A stretch of 64,000 nucleotides of DNA from Cytobacillus oceanisediminis 2691 (GTDB lineage Bacteria > Bacillota > Bacilli > Bacillales > Cytobacillaceae): contig NZ_VEEP01000006.1 in assembly GCF_007678455.1 (NCBI RefSeq), forward strand, positions 186,001 through 250,000. Direction: 5' to 3'. The position numbers and the translations under genes were made by a program. This document shows, piece after piece, positions 44,020 to 52,912 of this stretch (its first letter is position 1; each line of letters opens with the position of its first letter). The notes beneath the pieces are model-generated. The model made no database searches. It was not told the DNA's origin and saw only the letters and a program-made list of their open reading frames with translations.

Positions 44020-46530
44020 ATGAGGAAGTACTTTATTGGTTTGCTCTCGTTATTGCTAGTCGTTTCCATGCTGCCCTTAAGCAGTTCAGCTGCCCAGACC
44101 CAGGAGCCTGACGTCGAACTCTGGAATGCAGTGAAGCCACTCGACACGACCGTGACCTTCCTGAATACCGGCGCCCATCCCGATGATGAGCGAAGCGACT
44201 TTTTAGCGTATCTGTCACGAGGACTCGGCGTTAAAACCGCCAGCATGATCGCGAACCGCGGTGAAGGCGGCCAGAACGAAATCGGCAATGAGCTTGGAAA
44301 TGGCCTTGGAATCATCCGTTCCCGCGAAATGATCGAAGCCGCCAAGATCACTGGTGTTACCGCTTATCACTTAAGCGAAACCACGAACGATGCAATCTAC
44401 GACTTCGGTTTTTCAAAAAGCCCTGATGAGACACTTTCAAAATGGGATAAAGATGTTGCGTACGAGCGTTTGATCCGTTTCATCCGGACATACCAGCCGG
44501 ATATCGTCATGCCTTCATTCAGGAACTCCCCGACACAGCACGGTCATCACCGCGCAATGGAAATCCTGAGTGAGAAAGCATTTGAAGATGCAGCAGATCC
44601 TTCAGTCTACCCTGAACAGTTAAAAGAAGGATTATCAGTATGGCAGATTAAAAAGCTCTTCCTCCCTGCCGAATCAAAAGACACGGCCACCACTTCAATT
44701 GAAATTGGAATGTACGATCCAATTTATCAAATGTCCTATCCACAGCTGGGAGAAGCATCCCGTTATATGCACAAAAGCCAGGGAATGGGCAATGACATCC
44801 CTGTCGCACCACGCCAGACTCACCTAGAATTGCTTTACAGCGCTGTTGATACAAACAACAGCAACGAACTATTTGCAGGTGTACCATATGATTTTGCAGC
44901 ATGGGCAAAAACTCTTCCAAAGAACGCAAACTCTCTCTCAGTCCAATACACAAAACTCCAGGAACAGCTTGAATCCATCATTGATTCCTATCCTGACAGA
45001 GATGCAGTATTCACACAATCACAGAAAGCTTTGAAGGATGTCCTCCGCCTGCAAAAGAAGACGGAAAATGCAAAGCTTGATGATGAACTGAAAACTGATT
45101 TGCTCCACAAGCTGAGCCTGAAAGAAGAGCAGCTACAAGAAGCAAGCTTCGTTTCATCCAGCCTGGATGTGACTGCTGAAGCAGAATCCACTGTCCTGAC
45201 AAAAGGCCAGGATACTACGGTTACCGTAACACTAGAGAACAATGGCTCGCAGAAGCTGGAGCATTTGAATGTTGAATTACTCGCACCTGAAGGCTGGGCC
45301 ATTACATCAAAAGCAAAGGACTCTGATTTGGCTCCAGGAAAAACCGCAACCCTCACATTCGATGTGGCTGTCCCAGAAGATGCCGATTTCTATCATGCGT
45401 ACAAAGAACCTGTTTTACAGGCAAAGGTTTCATACAAAAATAAAGGTGCTTCCGTTGAACAAGTAAAACAGCTCGAAGGCACAATCGCAGTCCTGCCAGA
45501 CGCTGCCGTTACCCTGAATCCTGAGGATATCATCGTCAATACAGCCAATGTCCAGGATGAAATTCCGGTGACCGCAAAAGTGAAGAACTATTTTAACGGA
45601 GCATCACAAGCCGTTGTGTCTCTAAAAGCTCCTGAAGGCTGGGATGTAGAACCGAAATCCGCAACCGTTGATTTCAGTTCACAGTTCGAGGAAAAAGAAG
45701 TAGCCTTCACCCTTTCACCACCTAAAGGCATTCAACCAGGAGACTTCAATATAGACGCTGAAGTGGCAGTGAATGGCAAAACATTCAATTCAACAATCCA
45801 GGAAATTAGCTACGACCATATCGGCACATTCTATTATCAGTACCCTGCCCAGGTGAATGGCGTAGCATTCGAACTGCTGACAAATGATAACCTGAAAGTC
45901 GGTTATATCGACAGCGGCTTCGATTTGGTTGCTGACTATTTATCAAATGCCGGCATGAACATCACAAAACTGACTGAAGCCGATCTGGCGACAGCAGATT
46001 TAGGCCAGTATGACACAATCGTAGTCGGCATCCGCGCTTATCTGTCAAGAGCAGACCTGATCGCGAATAACGCCCGCCTGCTTAAATACGTTGAAGACGG
46101 CGGACACCTGGTCGTCCAGTATCACAAGCCAAACGATGGCTGGAATAAAGACACCACTGCACCATATCCATTAACAATCGGAAATGTTTCGATCAAATGG
46201 CGCGTAACCGATGAAAACGCAAAAGTAAACGTCCTGCAGCCAGAATCACCGTTATTCAACTATCCAAACAAAATCACAGACAGCGACTGGGATCACTGGA
46301 TCCAGGAAAGAGGACTCTACTACCCAATGGCATGGGGACCAGAATACCAGACATTCGTCAGCATGGCTGACCCAGGAGAAGACGCATTCGACGGCGGCAT
46401 CCTGATGGCGAATTACGGCAAAGGAACCTACCTTTATACAAACCTTGTATTCTACCGCCAGATCCAGGGGCAAGTACCTGGTGGGTATAGGATTTTCACG
46501 AACCTGATCAGTTATGGGGCACAGGAGTAA
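44020..46530 (+). CDS. Exported PIG-L family deacetylase with NEW3-like and GATase1-like domains
   Basis: 836 residues from ATG at 44020 (AAAGGGG eight bases upstream, then a clear signal peptide to about 25). The PIG-L de-N-acetylase domain (about 46-300) has the zinc/catalytic motif AHPDDE (52-57) and HGHH (174-177). A long helical linker (about 305-390) follows, then two beta-sandwich NEW3-like units (about 395-600; ENNGSQKLEHLNVELLAPEGW and VKNYFNGASQAVVSLKAPEGW). The C-terminal part (about 620-836) looks GATase1-like: NDNLKVGYIDSG, DTIVVGIRAYL, YVEDGGHLVVQYH. PIG-L enzymes deacetylate GlcNAc-type substrates. Export is unusual compared with BshB/MshB. Divergent from the ROK operon and terminated at 46565. 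Confidence 0.88.
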   Translation: MRKYFIGLLSLLLVVSMLPLSSSAAQTQEPDVELWNAVKPLDTTVTFLNTGAHPDDERSDFLAYLSRGLGVKTASMIANRGEGGQNEIGNELGNGLGIIRSREMIEAAKITGVTAYHLSETTNDAIYDFGFSKSPDETLSKWDKDVAYERLIRFIRTYQPDIVMPSFRNSPTQHGHHRAMEILSEKAFEDAADPSVYPEQLKEGLSVWQIKKLFLPAESKDTATTSIEIGMYDPIYQMSYPQLGEASRYMHKSQGMGNDIPVAPRQTHLELLYSAVDTNNSNELFAGVPYDFAAWAKTLPKNANSLSVQYTKLQEQLESIIDSYPDRDAVFTQSQKALKDVLRLQKKTENAKLDDELKTDLLHKLSLKEEQLQEASFVSSSLDVTAEAESTVLTKGQDTTVTVTLENNGSQKLEHLNVELLAPEGWAITSKAKDSDLAPGKTATLTFDVAVPEDADFYHAYKEPVLQAKVSYKNKGASVEQVKQLEGTIAVLPDAAVTLNPEDIIVNTANVQDEIPVTAKVKNYFNGASQAVVSLKAPEGWDVEPKSATVDFSSQFEEKEVAFTLSPPKGIQPGDFNIDAEVAVNGKTFNSTIQEISYDHIGTFYYQYPAQVNGVAFELLTNDNLKVGYIDSGFDLVADYLSNAGMNITKLTEADLATADLGQYDTIVVGIRAYLSRADLIANNARLLKYVEDGGHLVVQYHKPNDGWNKDTTAPYPLTIGNVSIKWRVTDENAKVNVLQPESPLFNYPNKITDSDWDHWIQERGLYYPMAWGPEYQTFVSMADPGEDAFDGGILMANYGKGTYLYTNLVFYRQIQGQVPGGYRIFTNLISYGAQE

Positions 46531-46564
46531 AAAAGAACCCCTTTAGATTGATAGCTTTAACCCT

Positions 46565-46601
46565 GGAGCAATTAACTTTAGAGGATGATTGCTCCTTTTT
46601 T
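46565..46601 (+). terminator. Terminator of the PIG-L gene
   Basis: GGAGCAAT / ATTGCTCC with a 15-base loop and a TTTTTT run. Downstream, 46602-46917 has only a short inverted repeat (TCTCTCAA / TTGAGAGA at 46700-46727) and no supported gene. Confidence 0.75.
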
Positions 46602-46929
46602 ACCGCATTACATGATGGCGATCACCTATCTTTATCGAATTTTCAAGAGAGGTAACTCCCGGGTTAAAAAAGGAGGGCGTTTCCAGCGCCTAATGTTTCT
46701 CTCTCAAAAATCAGGTCCATTGAGAGATAAACAAAAAAAACATGACTCTTCGCCCCCTCTTTCTCTTAAGTGTTGGAACTAAACTACTAATAGATCAATA
46801 ATATTCTAGTGCCTTCCACTCATTTATTTAGGAAAACGAAATATTCGACAAATTGCAGCACCCTTTTCCCTATTAAACTGATTATGATAACCATGAAATT
46901 AATTTACTAGATTAGGAGTGATTGATTCT

Positions 46930-48144
46930 ATGAAAAAAGGCAAAAAGGTTTTGGCAGGATTAAGCGTACTGGCTTTGTGCGCCTCACTTACTGCTCCTGC
47001 ATTAGCTTCCAATTCACCGAACGGAAATCTTTACAATGAAAACCAGGTTTATTCGGTAAACGGCTATACTGATTATGCTGAGATGGTGAAGCGTCTACAG
47101 CAAATTGAGGCAAACAGCCAGGGCAGAGTTGCTTTGGAGATTGTCGGCCAGTCGAACAAAGGAAGAGATATTTACCAGGCTCGAGTCGGAACTGGCGATA
47201 AAGTGGTCTTGATTGAAAGTGAAATCCACGGAAATGAAAACACGGGCACGGAAGCAATCCTTAGCATGCTTCAATATCTTGGATCCAGCAATTCTCCAGA
47301 AGCTAAGAAAATCCGCGAGGAAATCACCCTTGTTACTCTGCCGAAAATGAATCCAGATGCATCAGAACTTGACCGCCGCGGCAATGATATGTCATGGGAA
47401 GAAGTTGTCGATGACTTCCCAAAGCTGGCTGATGCTGCAGGCCCTGCATGGAATTACTATAACAATCGCATCCTTCAGGACAGAGATTATAATGGCCGCC
47501 CTGGTTTCGATGTGAACCGTGACTTTAATCCAGACTTGAATTATGTCCCTCAGGCTTCTGACTTTCCAGGTAATTCAAGCAAAGCTGGCTGGTACATTAC
47601 ACCTGAATCCCAAACTGTACGAGATGTCTATAAATCCCTTCAAGCAGAGTTTGGAAATGTAGATGTGTTCATCGATCTTCATCATCAGGGACAATATTAT
47701 GTTGAAGGTACAGATGACATTGTCACTATGTCCCTTTCCGCTGACTTTGTTCCAGATCCAAACAAGCCAGAGGGAGCAAAGTACGCTCAATATGCAGACA
47801 ACTATAATTTCGAGTTCTCCAAGCAACTGAATCTAGCTGCATATAACGCACTACAATCATTGGGTGAAAACTCACCTTTCAATAACATCACCCTTTACAG
47901 CCAAAATTTAGATCTTCCAGGTACAGCACTTGGCAGTTTCGCCTTGAATGGCAGCGGTACCGTCTTATTTGAAGTACGTGGCCAATCCCATTCTTTAGGA
48001 CAAAAGAAAAAAGGCCAGCTGGTGAAAGCTGTTGAAACAGGACTATATGGAATTATTAACGGCGTAGTTGATGGTTCGGTTGAACAGCTAGACCCTGCAG
48101 AATATGACAACATCCCGCTCACATCGTATTCACCAGGAATCTAA
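46930..48144 (+). CDS. Secreted zinc carboxypeptidase, peptidase family M14
   Basis: 404 residues from ATG at 46930 (AGGAGTG nine bases upstream). Signal peptide about 1-27 (KKGKKVLAGLSVLALCASLT, cleavage near ALA). The M14 catalytic domain has the zinc motif HGNE (ESEIHGNENTGTEAI), the second His in VDVFIDLHHQGQ, substrate-binding Asn-Arg in GFDVNRDFNPDLN, and the general-base Glu in VLFEVRGQSHSLG. Such enzymes trim C-terminal residues from proteins or wall peptides (gamma-D-Glu-DAP type). No wall-binding domain is present. Monocistronic with a terminator following. Confidence 0.92.
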   Translation: MKKGKKVLAGLSVLALCASLTAPALASNSPNGNLYNENQVYSVNGYTDYAEMVKRLQQIEANSQGRVALEIVGQSNKGRDIYQARVGTGDKVVLIESEIHGNENTGTEAILSMLQYLGSSNSPEAKKIREEITLVTLPKMNPDASELDRRGNDMSWEEVVDDFPKLADAAGPAWNYYNNRILQDRDYNGRPGFDVNRDFNPDLNYVPQASDFPGNSSKAGWYITPESQTVRDVYKSLQAEFGNVDVFIDLHHQGQYYVEGTDDIVTMSLSADFVPDPNKPEGAKYAQYADNYNFEFSKQLNLAAYNALQSLGENSPFNNITLYSQNLDLPGTALGSFALNGSGTVLFEVRGQSHSLGQKKKGQLVKAVETGLYGIINGVVDGSVEQLDPAEYDNIPLTSYSPGI

Positions 48145-48226
48145 AAGAGTCATGTGGACAGTTCTTTTATAACAAATTCCCATATTGGTTATTCATTAGG
48201 AAAAAGTACCCTCCACATCAAAGACA

Positions 48227-48258
48227 AAAGGGAAGCATCATTTTTGCTTCCCCTTTTT
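48227..48258 (+). terminator. Terminator of the M14 peptidase gene
   Basis: AAAAGGGAAGCA / TGCTTCCCCTTTTT, 83 bp after the stop. Confidence 0.8.
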
Positions 48259-48297
48259 AATCTGGCAGTATTTAAGTAAAAAGATAGTTAAAACAGA

Positions 48298-48333
48298 ACG
48301 CGATTGAATTCAAATTCAACAGCGTTTTTTTAT
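48298..48333. terminator. Second terminator-like hairpin
   Basis: AACGC.ATTGAATT / AATTCAACAGCGTT with a T-run (TTTTTTTATATTTT) on the plus strand. It may back up the preceding terminator. Confidence 0.5.
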
Positions 48334-48432
48334 ATTTTCCACAAGAATTGTCCTGGATTTTCAAGAGATAAAACAAACTGCTCCCCTTTTATGCGTCTCC
48401 CGAATGAGACACAAGAACCAAGTAATTCGCAC

Positions 48433-48872
48433 CTAACCAATTATTCCATTTGCCTCCAATAACCGAAGGGCGATTTTAACATCGGAAACATTGACTATAA
48501 TGGCATTGTTTTCTCCATAGTATATAGCTTTCACTTTTACCTTATGGAATAAAGCCTCATAAATACCGCTTAAGACGCCTGTGGTTCCGGTTACCAGCCC
48601 AAGAATCTGGATGACTTTTTCCTCCTGAACCTTACGCCTTCTGAGCGAAGAACCTCTCTGACAACCTCATTTTCCTCTGGATGATTCGATTGTGGGGGAC
48701 CAACAACGATTCTGACAAGATTGGTGTTTTGCAGCTTAGTGATGGTGGCAGCAGTAAAACTTACTCCTCTATCTGATATATCCTTTAGAATCTTATTAAG
48801 CGTTTTATCGTCCGCGGTGAAAGTAAATTGCTGTCTAATTCGAGCGGTCAAATGAAAATTCATGTCGTTCAT
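48433..48872 (-). pseudogene. Hypothetical two-domain protein split by a frameshift
   Basis: ATG at 48872 behind AGGGAGTG starts MNDMNFHLTARIRQQFTFTA and stays open to RFRRKKSSRFLGW then stops. Reading with a -1 shift at the AAAAAG run near 48613-48620 continues VIQILGLVTGTTGVLSGIYE ... KIALRLLEANGIIG to a TAG at 48433, giving about 146 residues. The first part looks ACT-like (VSFTAATITKLQNTNLVRIVV). No family is recognised. One extra A in the five-A run would restore the frame. AGGAGG directly before the run could suggest recoding, or a start site for the second part. Disabling mutation, sequencing error or recoding are all open. Confidence 0.6.
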
Positions 48873-48971
48873 AAATTTCACTCCCTTTCTATAATAAGTT
48901 ATTCATTTTATAAACATGATGACCGTTTATCTGTCCTTACTCGTCCGCCTCATTTAATTTGACAAATAAAA

Positions 48972-48999
48972 AATGACGTGTGACAATTCACACGTCATT
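48972..48999 (-). terminator. Terminator for the transporter remnant
   Basis: Twelve-base perfect arms AATGACGTGTGA / TCACACGTCATT with a four-base loop; TTTTTTATTTG follows on the minus strand. Confidence 0.85.
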
Positions 49000-49157
49000 A
49001 AGCAAGGAAGCGGTTCTAAAGCTCCACAATTTAATTTATGTTTTCATTTTTCAATACGCAAGCACCCTCCCACGCACTTTCTTAAAGGGCCAAAATCACC
49101 TGCACTGGGTTCCTTTTCGCTCCACAATAACTACAACCAACTCCTATGATAACTTCG

Positions 49158-49601
49158 CTAACCCCCGTGTATTTGGGAACCTGTGTCTTTCCCCTCTTCA
49201 TGTTTCATCTTACCTAAGACAGCCAAAAACACAAAGCCCGCTCCAGCAGAAAATGTATATATCAAAATCAGGTTTCCATAACTTATAAACTCCGATAGCA
49301 ACCCAAAAAGTAAATAACCTACTGTGGAACCAATTAGTGTTGTATTCATATAGAGGGTCGTCGCTGTGCCGGTGGCTTCTGGAATAAAGTCCTGAAAATA
49401 GGAAATGGCGATTCCTGCGGTAATTGACACCTGAGCTGCGCTCAAGATTTGCAGCGGGTAGATTTGCCAAGGCTCTGTAACTAAGCTGAACAATAAGAAA
49501 TAAACAAAAGCGATAAAGAAACCAATTCTAACTAATATGCCATTATCTATTTTTGTCGGAATTGTAGAATCGAAGTATCCTCTGCTCCCACCTAACTCCA
49601 C
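49158..49601 (-). pseudogene. C-terminal fragment of an MFS transporter (sugar-efflux SET-like)
   Basis: The frame encodes about 147 residues, with four to five membrane helices corresponding to the last third of a 12-helix MFS protein. AISYFQDFIPEATGTATTLYMNTTLIGSTVGYLLFG resembles the SetA-like sugar efflux family. No N-terminal two thirds and no credible ribosome binding site were found upstream (49602-50010 shows no coding signal). It is best read as a decayed gene with its terminator still present. Confidence 0.7.
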
Positions 49602-50016
49602 TAATAATTTTCAGTTCATTTTTGGTTTCTTGTAAACGAACTCACAGATCTGAACATTTCAAACAGGACACTGCCATTACATATTCCTGAGAGTAGAGTA
49701 GATATGAATAATGGTGACCTTTCCATTCTCCAATGTTCTCATCTTCAAAAATCCCACAATATATTAGGCAGACTGATGGGCAAGTGTTCGATATTGGATC
49801 GGGCTTCTGACTTTTTAATTTTCCTTAAACCGCTCAGATTCCTTATTCCTTAAACGTTGGAACTGCTCTTTTTCCCTCATGATAAGTCCTATTCACACCT
49901 ATCAAAAGTATCAACAGTTTAAAATATGGAAAATAATATTAATTTTATTTAAAAGTGTAAGAAATGTTTTCTGGTTCTCTAACTAACGCCTTTCAAATGG
50001 ATTAAACAAAATAAAG

Positions 50017-50041
50017 CCCGGCAGCCCTTAAAGACTGCTGG
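50017..50041 (-). terminator. Terminator of the GH15 operon
   Basis: CCGGCAG / CTGCTGG stem (one G-U) with a TTTATTTTG run on the minus strand, about 60 bp after the GH15 stop. Confidence 0.6.
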
Positions 50042-50101
50042 ACCTACGATTTTAAGATTTGAAAAAGCATATTTAAAATTAATAGGGGGAATATCCCTTA
50101 T

Positions 50102-52045
50102 TCAATCTAATTCACCTTTCTCTTCAAGTGCAATAACAGTGAGCACATACATTGCATGAGACCAGGTTAGTGGCATAACCCACGCAGGTTCTCCGGTTTT
50201 TTTATCAATTTGTTCAGGCAGAAGTCCTAGATGGTTTGCCTGAGAAACTGACCATTTTAAGTATTCACGGGACTTTTCATATTTACCGATTCGCACATAA
50301 TATTGGGCAAGCCAAAGAGTTGTTAAGATCCATGGGTTGCCTCCGATATATACGTCTCCCGGAAAACGTTCAATCCCGCCAACGATTGGCGAGGTCAATA
50401 TACGCTCGATCGTTTCGGCTGTTTTCATCATTCTCTGGTCGTTTTCTGGCAGCATATTAAAAGGGACATTCAAGCCAAGCAGACTTACATCTACTACAGG
50501 ATCTTCCCATACGCGGTAGGTCGGATATCCTTTTTTGTTATACTCTACCAATGTTGCCTTTCTCTCGGATTTTGCCTCTTCGTAATATTTTTGATCCACT
50601 GCCAGTTTTAATCCCCTTAAGTAGGAATCTGAAGATTCATTCCAGCACTTTTCTTCGATGGTCGCCTTGATTAAATGGGCAGTGCGCTCCCATTTATCAG
50701 CCAGATCGCCTCGGTCAAATTTTCTTGCCAGTTCTGCAGAGCCTGCTAAGCCTCCATAAACGGCCGCTGCAGAATAGAGATGTTCTCCATCCCGCTTCTC
50801 CCAAAGGTCCTTGCTGGGCATGGGGAGATTCGTTTCAGGGTCGATAAAGCTATTGATAAACTCAGCACCTTTTTGTACTGCCGGCCAAATATCCTGTAAA
50901 AACTGCTCATCTCCAGACTCAAGATAGTGCTGGTGGATTCCCCAAAGGATTGACCCGCTCTCATCAATTTGCAAACCCCACGTAGGTGCAAGCTTACCGT
51001 CAATATAATGACGCTGCTCCCATGATCCGTCTTCACTTTGCAGTTCCGTTGTGGCGTTGTAGAATTTTGAAACTGTACCATGGTAACCAGCCTTGTCCAC
51101 CGCATTTGCGATATAAGCAGCGTCACGTCCCCAGCAATATGCATACCCACCAGAGTAATCATAATCTTCATCTACTTCCGGACCAGCAATAAAGCCGCCC
51201 TTCTCTTCATCATTTAGAAGTTTAAAAGCCAATAAAGACCTGATGTAGACTTCCCTGGTCCTGGTATCTTTTATTTCAAACTGCTTCGCTTGCTTAAGGT
51301 AATTCTCCCAATAATCAGCAGTCTTCTTGTATAACTCATCTGCCCCTGTATGTTTTGCTTCTCGCAGCTCACATATTGCATCTTCCACTGTATGACCTGC
51401 TGCAATGAAAATAGGCAACTCCACTTCTTCCCCCGGTTCAAGCATGCCTAAGTTCCATGATACGGAGCCATCCGTCTTGTTCATGATTTCTTTACCGTTC
51501 ATTTTATTGGTTTTTGAGGCATCCAGGGCCAGGCCACTTTGATATTGAGCTGCTTCGTATGTGCTGCCAACCGCAAATGCATACTCGCGGTGATAATGCA
51601 CTAGGCAATCTTCTTCTTGACTGAAGAGCACAGTATTGAAACGAACACGATCATCCACAGTAAAATCTGAATAGATGACAAATGACATCTCGCGGCTAAC
51701 GTCAGAGATATTCTTAATCCTATAGTTTCGGACAAAAACATCTTTTCCAGGTACCACATAATCCGTCTGCCGAATGGCAAACCCGCTTTCTTCCTGTACC
51801 GCAGCTGTGGTTAAAATGTTTGTTTCAGCTTCATATTTCTGTTCGTGTTTCCAGCCATCCTCGTGCATAAACATCGTTACATTTTCTTCACCATCCACAT
51901 GAACACCAGTATAAAACCTGTTCATATGCTGGGAAAAGTCGATATGCGGCCAAAAAAGCCGCTGCAGCTGCCCATCCTTTGTCAATGAAACGAGCATTTT
52001 TGAATTCCCAATAATACCATCTATCAGATACGGTTTTTTTCTCAT
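50102..52045 (-). CDS. Glycoside hydrolase family 15 (glucoamylase/glucodextranase-like), cytoplasmic
   Basis: 647 residues from ATG at 52045 (CAGGAGTG six bases upstream). No signal peptide. An N-terminal beta-sandwich (about 1-260; YLIDGIIGNSKMLVSLTKDG) precedes the (alpha/alpha)6 barrel with GGYAYCWGRDAAYIANAVDKAG, EDGSWEQRHYIDG and RFPGDVYIGGNPWILTTLWLAQYY, sequences expected around the two catalytic Glu. GH15 releases glucose by inversion from alpha-1,4 or alpha-1,6 glucans, and bacterial intracellular members act on maltooligo- or isomaltooligosaccharides. It is the last gene of the binding protein-permease operon, so imported oligosaccharides are its likely substrate. Confidence 0.93.
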   Translation of the reverse strand: MRKKPYLIDGIIGNSKMLVSLTKDGQLQRLFWPHIDFSQHMNRFYTGVHVDGEENVTMFMHEDGWKHEQKYEAETNILTTAAVQEESGFAIRQTDYVVPGKDVFVRNYRIKNISDVSREMSFVIYSDFTVDDRVRFNTVLFSQEEDCLVHYHREYAFAVGSTYEAAQYQSGLALDASKTNKMNGKEIMNKTDGSVSWNLGMLEPGEEVELPIFIAAGHTVEDAICELREAKHTGADELYKKTADYWENYLKQAKQFEIKDTRTREVYIRSLLAFKLLNDEEKGGFIAGPEVDEDYDYSGGYAYCWGRDAAYIANAVDKAGYHGTVSKFYNATTELQSEDGSWEQRHYIDGKLAPTWGLQIDESGSILWGIHQHYLESGDEQFLQDIWPAVQKGAEFINSFIDPETNLPMPSKDLWEKRDGEHLYSAAAVYGGLAGSAELARKFDRGDLADKWERTAHLIKATIEEKCWNESSDSYLRGLKLAVDQKYYEEAKSERKATLVEYNKKGYPTYRVWEDPVVDVSLLGLNVPFNMLPENDQRMMKTAETIERILTSPIVGGIERFPGDVYIGGNPWILTTLWLAQYYVRIGKYEKSREYLKWSVSQANHLGLLPEQIDKKTGEPAWVMPLTWSHAMYVLTVIALEEKGELD

Positions 52046-52074
52046 GTTAGTCACTCCTGGCTAAAGTTGTTTAG

Positions 52075-52896
52075 TTACCCTTTGACAGAACCCGATGTTA
52101 ACCCTGAAACAATTCTCCGCTGGAATAACAAAACAAGGATGACAATCGGTATGGTCACGATGACTGTCGCAGCAGTTATATCTCCCCACGGTACTGTATA
52201 ATCACTCTGATATAAAGAAATCCCTACAGGAATGGTCCTTGATGACTCCTGTGAATTTATTGTCAGGGCGAATAAGTATTCATTCCAGGCCGTTATAAAA
52301 ACAAGGATTGCAGTTGTGAAAACCCCTGGTGCGGCCAAGGGAAAAATCACCTTGCGGAAAGTTTGAAATGGCGTTGCCCCATCCATTTTTGCAGATTCCT
52401 CCAGCTCGTGAGGAATCTTTTGAAAAAATGTTGACAGCAGCCAAATAGCTAGCGGCAAACTGAACGTAATATACGGGATAACAAGCCCCATATAAGTGTT
52501 TCTTAAATGAAAATCTGTCACAAAATTATAGATTGGTGAAATTATCGCAATATGAGGGAACATTGATGACGCAAGCACAATACCCAGGATCAATCCTTTA
52601 AACTTAATCGGCAGCCGCGTTAAGGCATAGGCAGCAAAGGAAGCGAATACTACCGCTATCAGGGTAGTTAAAGTAGAAACTATGAAACTATTTTTCATAT
52701 ACGTCAACAAAGGCCTCGTTGTTAAGGCAGATAGATAGGATTCAATTGTTGGGTTCTCGGAAAACCAGGCGAATGATGAGAAAATTTCTCCCGGCGGTTT
52801 AATTGAAGTCAGAAAAACCCAGATAAACGGAAACATAACAAGGAAGACAAATACTGCTAAAAATAGATAGAATGATGCTCCTGCTCGCTTGTTCAT
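52075..52896 (-). CDS. Carbohydrate ABC permease, MalG type
   Basis: 273 residues with six membrane helices and the EAA loop ELEESAKMDGATPFQTFRKVIFPLAAPG. MalG/AmyC subfamily, ending WIRRIVSG-like (FQRRIVSGLTSGSVKG). It pairs with the MalF-type permease 16 bp upstream. No ATPase gene is present in this module. Confidence 0.92.
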   Translation of the reverse strand: MNKRAGASFYLFLAVFVFLVMFPFIWVFLTSIKPPGEIFSSFAWFSENPTIESYLSALTTRPLLTYMKNSFIVSTLTTLIAVVFASFAAYALTRLPIKFKGLILGIVLASSMFPHIAIISPIYNFVTDFHLRNTYMGLVIPYITFSLPLAIWLLSTFFQKIPHELEESAKMDGATPFQTFRKVIFPLAAPGVFTTAILVFITAWNEYLFALTINSQESSRTIPVGISLYQSDYTVPWGDITAATVIVTIPIVILVLLFQRRIVSGLTSGSVKG

Positions 52897-52912
52897 TTCT
52901 CCATCCTCCTCA

